DNA of 38,300 nt from Scalindua sp964584595 (GTDB lineage: Bacteria; Planctomycetota; Brocadiia; Brocadiales; Scalinduaceae): positions 1 through 38,300 of the forward strand of contig CAZPAM010000019.1 in NCBI GenBank assembly GCA_964584595.1, read 5' to 3'. The notes beneath the pieces are model-generated. The model did not search any database. It was given only the letters and a program-made list of their open reading frames with translations, and was not told the origin of the DNA. The translations under genes were made by a program, and so were the position numbers. Shown piece by piece: positions 1 to 6,933 of this stretch. How positions within the stretch are numbered: the stretch's first letter is position 1; every line of letters begins with the position of its first letter.

Positions 1-246
1 TGAATCAGCGACTCTTTCAGGCCCTATCCTATCAATGTACTTTTCTCCTTCTGGGTTCAATCTATACCAGGGAATCCTTCCATCATGTTTAGGTGAACCT
101 GTTGTACCGCTAGATACCAAAAAAACGATATCTAAATCTTTATAATTTACCGGTTTATTTTTACATAACATAATCTGATCACCATACATCAACGATTTTA
201 TATTTGTGATTTCAGCTCTTTCAAATTTTATATTTTTATATGTCAT
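1..246 (-). CDS. Unknown protein, N-terminal part (runs off window)
   Basis: An open frame starts with ATG at 246 and stays open to the window edge, giving about 82 residues. Its start overlaps the TGA stop of the McrB-like gene by four bases (ATGA), so the two genes are probably translationally coupled. The visible sequence begins MTYKNIKFERAEI and later contains VSSGTTGSP and RIPWYRLNPEG. I do not recognise a family. It does not look like the missing AAA+ core of the gene before it: no Walker B, sensor or arginine-finger segment is visible. It could be a separate partner subunit, or the start of a re-initiated second half of a broken McrB. The 3' end is outside the window. Confidence 0.5.
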   Translation of the reverse strand, partial: MTYKNIKFERAEITNIKSLMYGDQIMLCKNKPVNYKDLDIVFLVSSGTTGSPKHDGRIPWYRLNPEGEKYIDRIGPERVADS

Positions 247-1661
247 AACTTAATTAACCTCACGGCAATATTTTTTGTATTATATGTCTTTCCTGTTCCG
301 GGTGGACCGTAAAGTATGATTTGTTTTTTCTTATTTAATAAACCAAGTATGTTGTCACTTATTGGTAATTGTTTTCCCGAAAACCATTTTCCAGATAGTG
401 CTTTTAACACTTTTTCCCTGTTCAACTTGACTTGTAGCATTTCCCAGAATGTATCTTTTATTATTGCATGATTAACTTTTTCTCTTACAGCGGAAGGCCC
501 TTCTCCACCGTCATGCATCCTGTCCTGTGGATCCTTGTAACAAAGCATCCAAAACAATTCACCTGTCAGATGATAGAATGGCATTGCCGCCGTTTGCCCT
601 GTTACATCTTCACCAAGTAGTTCCATCTTCTCAATAAATTTGGGCATAACCCAGTCAAAGGTAATTTTGTTATCACTTAACTCTCCTCTTTCAATTCCTT
701 CAATCACGCAAGCAATCATAGCCGGCTTATAAAGTTTTGGTTTCCCGGAACTGACATCAACTTTTAGTTCTTTGATTTGACTTATAAAGATATCAACGGC
801 TTTGTCTGTTCCTGCAACATCTATTATTTGTTTGTAGTCTGGTGTGAGGGCAAACGGAACTGCTTGAAGAAGTGTTGTACGTACTGCTGCAGTGCTGTTA
901 AACTCATCAGAAAAAGGATATTTTCCACCGGTGTTTTTAACAGCTTCTCGACTTTGTTTATAAACATTTAAACTAACGCTGGCTGGTTCGTTCGCAGTAA
1001 GACGTTCAACTGTACATTTCTCATTTTCAATAGATTCAATATAATACAATGCGCTTTTATGGGCACTTTGGAAAACAGTACCTTCGTTGTGATAACGTTG
1101 TATAATTTCCCAAAAATCTTTATACGGATCCTCTGTTGCATTTGGTTTCAGAAACTTAAACTGTATAAACTCATCTATAGTACCGAAATCAGATTTAATA
1201 TGACCAATTCTCTCTCCCCCAATCCTAGTAAAGCCCCTATAACTGTTATAAAGATAATCGTTTAATTCTTGAACCCCAATGTCAACTTGCTCAGGTTTTG
1301 TCATAAAATACATTAACTGCCACGTATTGCCCTCAGGATCTCTACCCCAAACCTTTTCCGCAAATTCTTCATTGTCAAATTTATCAATTATTCTTGCTAC
1401 AAAGTGGTATTGATTATCGTAAACACAAAGTATCCAATCCTCAGCCTCAAGACTTTTCCATCGTATTTTGTTTTGTAGTCCTGGTATGGCACCCCAAGCA
1501 TAAAACCCATTGCTTTCTTGTTCAATCTGCTCCAATCTGGAATGAAACTCTTCACTGAACGTTTGATTAACGATTTCTCGATTAACAGGATTCAGGATTG
1601 AATCATTTAGATGTTGTCGCGCATCTTGGTTACCTGCAGTAAACACAAAGATTTGGTTCAT
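243..1661 (-). CDS. McrB-like protein with EVE/PUA-like N-terminus, ends just after Walker A
   Basis: This 472-residue protein resembles the GTPase/specificity subunit of type IV McrBC-like restriction, which in known members recognises modified DNA through an N-terminal domain and translocates using a AAA+ motor. Residues about 1-140 look like an EVE/PUA-type fold (NTWQLMYFMTKP, HFVARIIDKF). A helical middle follows. A P-loop, GPPGTGKT, lies at residues 452-459. The chain then stops 13 residues later, so Walker B, the sensors and the arginine finger are all absent. It is probably inactive alone, a remnant, or a split protein. It starts at 1661, overlapping the MazG-like stop by one base (TAATG), so the two are coupled. 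The family is fairly clear; the truncation is directly visible. Confidence 0.7.
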   Translation of the reverse strand: MNQIFVFTAGNQDARQHLNDSILNPVNREIVNQTFSEEFHSRLEQIEQESNGFYAWGAIPGLQNKIRWKSLEAEDWILCVYDNQYHFVARIIDKFDNEEFAEKVWGRDPEGNTWQLMYFMTKPEQVDIGVQELNDYLYNSYRGFTRIGGERIGHIKSDFGTIDEFIQFKFLKPNATEDPYKDFWEIIQRYHNEGTVFQSAHKSALYYIESIENEKCTVERLTANEPASVSLNVYKQSREAVKNTGGKYPFSDEFNSTAAVRTTLLQAVPFALTPDYKQIIDVAGTDKAVDIFISQIKELKVDVSSGKPKLYKPAMIACVIEGIERGELSDNKITFDWVMPKFIEKMELLGEDVTGQTAAMPFYHLTGELFWMLCYKDPQDRMHDGGEGPSAVREKVNHAIIKDTFWEMLQVKLNREKVLKALSGKWFSGKQLPISDNILGLLNKKKQIILYGPPGTGKTYNTKNIAVRLIKL

Positions 1662-2011
1662 TATAACTCCCTATATTTCTTTGCATTGCCCTTTGCTTTA
1701 TCAACTGGATACTTTTTTGCATTTTCTTTGATTTTTTCTTCCATAGCCTTCAGTATGTTAATATCAAGATTATCTGCTAATTCAAAGAGGTACAATGCAA
1801 TGTCTGCTATCTCTTCTTCTACTTTGACCCTATTCTTTTTAATATACTCTTCAGCTTCTGCTTTTGTTTTCCACTGAAAATGTTCGAGCAATTCCGAAGC
1901 TTCAAGGATAATGGATATGGCCATATTCTTAGGGTCATGGAATTGCATCCAATCTCGCTCATCTCTAAATTTTTTAATTTTATTTAGTATATGTTCTATA
2001 TCATTGCTCAT
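1661..2011 (-). CDS. MazG-like nucleotide pyrophosphohydrolase
   Basis: This 116-residue all-helical protein fits the MazG-like / RS21-C6 (dCTP pyrophosphatase-type) family, which hydrolyses nucleoside triphosphates to monophosphates and pyrophosphate. The metal-binding acidic motifs are visible: EASELLEHFQW at about residues 37-47, and EEIADIALYLFEL at about 66-78. The length is typical of the single-domain family. It is followed with a one-base overlap by the McrB-like gene and preceded by a 46-base gap. MazG-family enzymes serve in house-cleaning, and some act in phage defence or nucleotide-signal removal. The setting suggests a cargo role here, but the substrate cannot be read from sequence. 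Confidence 0.85.
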   Translation of the reverse strand: MSNDIEHILNKIKKFRDERDWMQFHDPKNMAISIILEASELLEHFQWKTKAEAEEYIKKNRVKVEEEIADIALYLFELADNLDINILKAMEEKIKENAKKYPVDKAKGNAKKYREL

Positions 2012-2057
2012 GTGTTATTAATATTGGTAATAATGGTAACAAAGTAAATAATATGGA

Positions 2058-2648
2058 TTACCTATTTATTGCCCAAATTACATCATATATAATAGGTTTT
2101 TTTGGATGTTTGTTTCTAAACAAAGATTGCCACTTGTAATATATAACCTTATCAATCAAAGAAAGTGAAAATGCTTGTTGGGGTTTCTTAATATAAGGTC
2201 TGATTTCTGATTTATACCAATCTGGATACTGTTTTTTTATAGTTTTCATCACAATGCTGTCGAGTGGCACATGGAGAAAGGGAAGAATTATATTTCGGTT
2301 TTTTCTTTGTGGTTTAGCTGCCCAATCGACAAATACTTTCAAAAAGACATTAAGCGGTTTCTGAGCCTGACCGTAAGAAATCGTGCTGTTCTTATTAGTC
2401 TTTAGTTTAGAAACAAGTTTCTTTACATAGGAATCATGTAAAGAGTCAAAGGATGAGATAGTATTTACACTTGGAAGCCTTTTTACCAAACTAACAGCCA
2501 ATCCTTGAAACACTTTTACTCCACCTTCTTGAAGGACTCTACCAATGGACGGATTATAACTCATAAATGCCATTGTTGATATAACGGCATTATTTTCTTC
2601 ATCAATCAGGTTTTGTATTAACTTATCCATCATTTGAGGGTTAATCAT
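2058..2648 (-). CDS. Unknown 196-aa basic protein
   Basis: I do not recognise this family. It is a lysine-rich, probably soluble protein with no signal peptide or membrane segment. The N-terminal half is mixed helical (MINPQMMDKLIQNL at the start). The second half has conserved-looking aromatic patches, such as VFVDWAAKP, ILPFLHVPLDSIV and KVIYYKWQSLF. Its start overlaps the end of the upstream RDD gene by eight bases, which supports real translation and coupling. The next gene down is the MazG-like enzyme. Position in the chaperone-restriction gene string is the only clue to its role. An alternative start at M6 is possible. Confidence 0.6.
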   Translation of the reverse strand: MINPQMMDKLIQNLIDEENNAVISTMAFMSYNPSIGRVLQEGGVKVFQGLAVSLVKRLPSVNTISSFDSLHDSYVKKLVSKLKTNKNSTISYGQAQKPLNVFLKVFVDWAAKPQRKNRNIILPFLHVPLDSIVMKTIKKQYPDWYKSEIRPYIKKPQQAFSLSLIDKVIYYKWQSLFRNKHPKKPIIYDVIWAINR

Positions 2649-3246
2649 AGTTGCAATTTACAACTCTAGTTTTAGAGATGCTGTCATGCCAACCAACCGT
2701 ATTAACCAAAACTGAAAACGGTTCAAAAGGAATATGCCTGCAGACTGTTCTTACTATAATACTTTGGAAATCTGGTTTTGAACCAGATACTGTAACTACT
2801 TTAGTTCGAGTTATGAATTTAGACAAAGTCTTTCCATATAAGCATTCTGGCAATACATAATAAGTCAATGAGATTACAATTAAAAGATAATATACTCTAG
2901 CATCTTGTATGATATAATCTAATCCAATTGAAACAAATAGCTGAGCAGCACCAACGATAATGATTAGCATAAATATGCCATCTAAAATACAATTTACAAA
3001 TCTTTTCCATTTGCCTGCAAGATTTTTCTCTATTCCTTGCAACACATTATATCCTTCAAGAATTTTCCTCCTTTGTCTTTCAGCTTCAGATGCGTATTTG
3101 TCTTGACAAATAGCATCTTTTACATCTGATTTAAAATTGAAGCCACAATCACATTTCATTGCTTCGGGTGGGTTTGTCAACCCACAACTTGGGCATTTCA
3201 CATCACACCTCTTTCTTTTATTAAATTCTACTGCAACACTTACCAT
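2641..3246 (-). CDS. Zinc-ribbon plus RDD-family membrane protein
   Basis: This 201-residue protein begins with a zinc-ribbon of four cysteines (CPSCG at about residues 18-22, CDCG at about 32-35). A charged linker follows, then an RDD-like membrane domain. The domain shows the expected pieces: an R-F...D-G motif opening the first helix (KRFVNCILDGIF), two hydrophobic helices at about 90-130, and a G-K-T-L-S-K-F-I-T segment ahead of an R residue in the last part. RDD proteins are small inner-membrane proteins; some have been linked to transport, most lack a known role. It starts 18 bases after the J/peptidase gene. The shared membrane location and zinc-ribbon theme suggest it sits with that protein. 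Confidence 0.7.
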   Translation of the reverse strand: MVSVAVEFNKRKRCDVKCPSCGLTNPPEAMKCDCGFNFKSDVKDAICQDKYASEAERQRRKILEGYNVLQGIEKNLAGKWKRFVNCILDGIFMLIIIVGAAQLFVSIGLDYIIQDARVYYLLIVISLTYYVLPECLYGKTLSKFITRTKVVTVSGSKPDFQSIIVRTVCRHIPFEPFSVLVNTVGWHDSISKTRVVNCNYD

Positions 3247-3264
3247 TACTATTTTATGATTATA

Positions 3265-6200
3265 TTATTTAAGATTCAACTTTCTATGCAAATCGCCCAT
3301 GCCATGAGGTTCGTAACACCTAAAGAATACCCCCTCTTTAAACTCTACATATGAAGTGCCGTAATTCCATCTTTCTACATTCGGATCTCTCTCTTTTGAA
3401 GAAGGCTCTCCTAGCTTCTGCAGAACAAAATGCATATCTGGTGTGATTTGATCCGTATTCTTATCCTGCGACATAGTGTTTAGGTTGCCTACATCCTCTT
3501 GTGTAGGCGAAACAGTATTATTAATTTCTTTTTCTTCTGGATCTAGGTTGTCAGATTCACTTTTATTGTCTACTTTTATCTTTCTATCAGCTTCGTCCTT
3601 ATATTTCCAATTACCCTGTGCATCGGTATAAACCCATTTCCTGCTACCATCAGCTAAATAATACCATCCATCGACCACATTGTTATCCTTAAACTTTCCT
3701 ACAAACTTCCCACCATCAAGCCAAGTAATTGTTCCCTGACCATGCTGTTTGTCATCTTTCCATCCACCCACATACATCTCACCATCAGGCAGAGTATTTG
3801 TACCAGAGCCATGCCTCACGTTATCCTTCCACTCACCTACATACTTGTCACCTTCAGGCCAAGTATGTTTTCCCTGGCCTTCTATGTTACCATTTTTAAA
3901 CTCACCCACATATTCCCTTCCATCAGAATAGGTCAATGTTCCAGAGCCATGCCTCACGTTATCCTTCCACTCACCTACATACTTGTCACCATTTGACCAA
4001 GTAAGTGTTCCTTGGCCATCAATCTTGTCATTCTTAAATTCTCCAACATATTTATCACCATCTAAAATATATGTCCCATAGCCATGCATTTTGCCATCTA
4101 CAATATCACCATCGTAATTGCCATCATCGGATGCGTTATCAACCGTTGCACTACTATCAGCAGCGGCTTGACTAAACAAATGGCGGAGCACATTAGCTGC
4201 AATTTCCTTGTCCTCGGCTAATATGAGTTCAAAAAAGTTGATTTGAGCGTCACAATATCGTTTATACTGATCACTGTTCTGTAATTTTTCGTGGCCAACG
4301 ACAATGTATAATGCATCTTCTCCGAGTTGAAGGGCAATTTTCTGTATTTGGGGTTCAACCGTTTCTAAATCAACCAATGGAATTTCCTTCTCATATGCAT
4401 CAGAAATTACAATACTTGTCACAGCATCGAATGACTCCAGTACCTCATATGACAAATATTTATAAATGTCCAGTGTCCCAAATTGTTCAGGATAAAGCCA
4501 TTTTAAACAAAGCAATGGATCTATTACAACAAGCTTTTTTAGTGTGTCAGATATAAGCTGAACGAACCTAATCAACGTCTCATTGCTAGACATTGGCAAC
4601 AACCGATTAGCCAATACCATAAGATGCTTTGCTCCAGTTTCTTGTAATTTATTTAGAGTGGATCCATTCTTGTACTGTTCATTAATATCAGTTATGATTT
4701 GCTCAAAAACTTTTGGTTCATATTTTTGGATGGTTTTGTAAACAGGTATATTAAGAAACTCTTCTCTAACATCAATGTCCTCCATACGTTCTAATGGTGT
4801 TAAATCTGAAGGGTTAACAACTCCATGTATTACACCAGCACTCAACAGTTCGTCTCTAGATGGAAACCATAGGTCCTCGGAAGATGCAGTATAAAGCTTC
4901 TCAAGAAATTCCTTCTTAATGCCCTTACGTTTGAAAATACGTAAATCTTCTTCTTGCTCTTTGTTCAAGTCAATAAATTCAGCAAGATTGTAGTCCGCTT
5001 GGTAATGGTGGAATCCGAGAGTGGCCCCTGTACCCAGAAACCTGTTTGTACCTGAAATAAAGGCAATTGTTCCTGCAGAATTACATCCTTTTAAGGAATA
5101 AGTATCAAGACCATAAACTAGGATCAGCTTTGAAAGCTCTCGTCCCTCAAAAACCCTACCACCAACGCAATCTAATATGATTCCTTTTGCATCTGGGTGG
5201 TCTTTCAATAGAGCTGCAACGTCCTTAGAAGCACCAAACTTAAGCCCGCCTTCCAAATGTATAATTGAGTCATTATTTCTTAGTGTAAGTGTATAAGCAT
5301 ATGTCGCATCCCCCTGGAATCCTACTTGATAAAGAGCCTTGTAAGCTCCCCAATATGCACTTATTGATCCTAAAAATGCGATTAGACCGAGAACAACGAT
5401 TGCTTGTGCAGTACGTGCCCAGAATGCTCTCCCGTTTGTCGCCACATGCCTAACACAAGCTCGCCACAAACCTACTATTTGCCAAGCAAAAATAAGTAAT
5501 CTTATAATTACTATAATGATTGTTACACGAGCAGAAATGACTGGATGATTGATTGGTGAACTCAGAGCAAGCCAATAATTAAGAAACAATAAGGCAATAT
5601 TTATAAGAAAAATGTTAACCCAAAATGATATAGCAAGTGATAACTCTCCACGCCAATGTTTACAGAAATAGTTCTGCGATACCCTCTTAGGAATTTGAGC
5701 TGCTTGCTCATTATTCAGAGGTTTTTCATCTACAACCTCTGATTGAGACTCTTCACACCCAAACGGATATTCAAAGTCATGGTTACAAGATACACATGTC
5801 ACTATCAATGTTCTTCCACTCACCACCCTAAGTCGCTGATTACACTTTGGGCAGTTGATGACAATTTTGTTTACATCTTCTTCAGATTGACTTTCCTCTT
5901 TTGGTTCTTCTTCAGCGCTACATTCCTCCTTTGCCACAGTATCTTTTTGCTCATCAGCGAACGGTTTTTCATCTACAACCTCTGATTGAGACTCTTCACA
6001 CCTAGACGGATATTCAAAATCATGATGGCAAGACACACATGTGACTATCAATGTTCTTCCACTCACCACCCTAAGTCGCTGATTACACTTTGGGCAGTTG
6101 ATGACAATTTTATTTATTTCATCATCATCGCAATATTCTTCTTTTGCCTCAGAATCTACATCAACTACTTCTTTGCAAATGAATTCGTCCAAGAATGCAT

Positions 6201-6423
6201 CATATTCTGCTCGTTTTATAGGATTTCTAAGGGTTTGGTATGCTTCGTTAATTAACTCAAACTTTTCATGTGCCTGTTGCTTCAGCGAAGGAGATTGGAA
6301 TGACTTTCCATCAGGGTTGTATTCCTTAACAAGCCGGGAATACGATGCAGTGATTTCTTTCCGGGTCACATGATTGCCGACCTCTAAGATGTCGTAATAA
6401 TGTGGGTTATCAAAATTAAGCAT
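3265..6423 (-). CDS. J-like domain, zinc ribbons, membrane helices, ClpP/SppA-like peptidase and MORN repeats in one protein
   Basis: This is a 1052-residue fusion. Residues 8-78 form a J-domain, but the HPD triad reads NPD (36-38). Two almost identical zinc ribbons with CPKC and CVSC pairs lie at 110-132 and 191-213, in acidic linkers. Membrane helices lie at about 262-288, 298-320 and 341-358. Residues about 385-535 resemble ClpP/SppA/NfeD serine peptidases: an oxyanion-type CVGG at 419-422, the candidate nucleophile Ser449 in NSAG, and a candidate His in GFHHY (472 or 473), 23-24 residues on. A helical region follows, then about seven MORN repeats (770-930; YVGEWKDNVRHGSGT type). The C-terminus has a GEP...W...Y...F pattern. 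It lies 49 bases after the TerB gene. I infer a membrane-anchored co-chaperone that passes substrates to, or controls, a peptidase. Confidence 0.85.
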   Translation of the reverse strand: MLNFDNPHYYDILEVGNHVTRKEITASYSRLVKEYNPDGKSFQSPSLKQQAHEKFELINEAYQTLRNPIKRAEYDAFLDEFICKEVVDVDSEAKEEYCDDDEINKIVINCPKCNQRLRVVSGRTLIVTCVSCHHDFEYPSRCEESQSEVVDEKPFADEQKDTVAKEECSAEEEPKEESQSEEDVNKIVINCPKCNQRLRVVSGRTLIVTCVSCNHDFEYPFGCEESQSEVVDEKPLNNEQAAQIPKRVSQNYFCKHWRGELSLAISFWVNIFLINIALLFLNYWLALSSPINHPVISARVTIIIVIIRLLIFAWQIVGLWRACVRHVATNGRAFWARTAQAIVVLGLIAFLGSISAYWGAYKALYQVGFQGDATYAYTLTLRNNDSIIHLEGGLKFGASKDVAALLKDHPDAKGIILDCVGGRVFEGRELSKLILVYGLDTYSLKGCNSAGTIAFISGTNRFLGTGATLGFHHYQADYNLAEFIDLNKEQEEDLRIFKRKGIKKEFLEKLYTASSEDLWFPSRDELLSAGVIHGVVNPSDLTPLERMEDIDVREEFLNIPVYKTIQKYEPKVFEQIITDINEQYKNGSTLNKLQETGAKHLMVLANRLLPMSSNETLIRFVQLISDTLKKLVVIDPLLCLKWLYPEQFGTLDIYKYLSYEVLESFDAVTSIVISDAYEKEIPLVDLETVEPQIQKIALQLGEDALYIVVGHEKLQNSDQYKRYCDAQINFFELILAEDKEIAANVLRHLFSQAAADSSATVDNASDDGNYDGDIVDGKMHGYGTYILDGDKYVGEFKNDKIDGQGTLTWSNGDKYVGEWKDNVRHGSGTLTYSDGREYVGEFKNGNIEGQGKHTWPEGDKYVGEWKDNVRHGSGTNTLPDGEMYVGGWKDDKQHGQGTITWLDGGKFVGKFKDNNVVDGWYYLADGSRKWVYTDAQGNWKYKDEADRKIKVDNKSESDNLDPEEKEINNTVSPTQEDVGNLNTMSQDKNTDQITPDMHFVLQKLGEPSSKERDPNVERWNYGTSYVEFKEGVFFRCYEPHGMGDLHRKLNLK
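5720..6111 (-). repeat. Tandem duplication inside the J/peptidase gene
   Basis: Two direct copies of about 149 bases (5720-5868 and 5963-6111) lie 243 bases apart and are nearly identical at DNA level. Each encodes one zinc ribbon plus its acidic flank. The 243-base period is a multiple of three, so the frame is kept. The near-identity suggests a recent duplication or ongoing gene conversion. Confidence 0.9.
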
Positions 6424-6472
6424 TAAACTTTATATAATAATAGATCTTTCTCGAAAAAACCACTTGGCTAAT

Positions 6473-6931
6473 TTATTCTAACTCAACTTCTTCAGTAAAC
6501 TCACCAAGCGAACCATAGTTCTTGAAATCTATCAGATAATTAATTTGCTTTGGAAACTTTGTGATTAGTGTTTCCTCCGTTGTATTCAGCTTTGACTTTA
6601 CTAGTTGGAGAAATTTTATCTCGTTGTCCTGGATTTTACTGTCCGCCTCTATTGTTCTTATTAAAACTTCAATCAATAGAATTTCTTGCCTGGCACTTAA
6701 ATCTGCCACGGTCAAATCATTTAAGTATTCATTGACAGCCTTGGTACCGTTTGCTTTGATGTAGTTTATGCTATCCACTAGTGGCTGAGCAAAGTCATAC
6801 CCCATGAAATAGATCTCACTTTCAGCCATCCTTTTTATTTCATTAATTTCATCATCATCAATACTGCCATCGCAAGCCATAACAGTAACAGCTGATCTTA
6901 GTAAGAGGTGTTGAAAGTCTTCTGTTTTCAT
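6473..6931 (-). CDS. TerB-like protein
   Basis: This 152-residue helical protein resembles the TerB (tellurite-resistance B) fold, which is also found at the N-terminus of the co-chaperone DjlA. The acidic motif in the first helix pair is visible (VMACDGSIDDDEINEIKRM), and a second appears after the middle helices (EADSKIQDNEIKFLQLV). These match the repeated D-G-x-I-x-x-x-E pattern thought to bind metal. I chose ATG at 6931, two bases after the Hsp70 stop. A TTG six bases earlier would overlap that stop. Sitting between Hsp70 and the J protein, it may stand in for the TerB part of a DjlA-like co-chaperone. Confidence 0.8.
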   Translation of the reverse strand: MKTEDFQHLLLRSAVTVMACDGSIDDDEINEIKRMAESEIYFMGYDFAQPLVDSINYIKANGTKAVNEYLNDLTVADLSARQEILLIEVLIRTIEADSKIQDNEIKFLQLVKSKLNTTEETLITKFPKQINYLIDFKNYGSLGEFTEEVELE

Positions 6932-6933
6932 AA

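Noticed and set aside
3742..3996. Plus-strand ORFs opposite the MORN repeats
   Set aside because: They are antisense shadows of a repeat-rich gene; no ribosome site or protein-like sequence.
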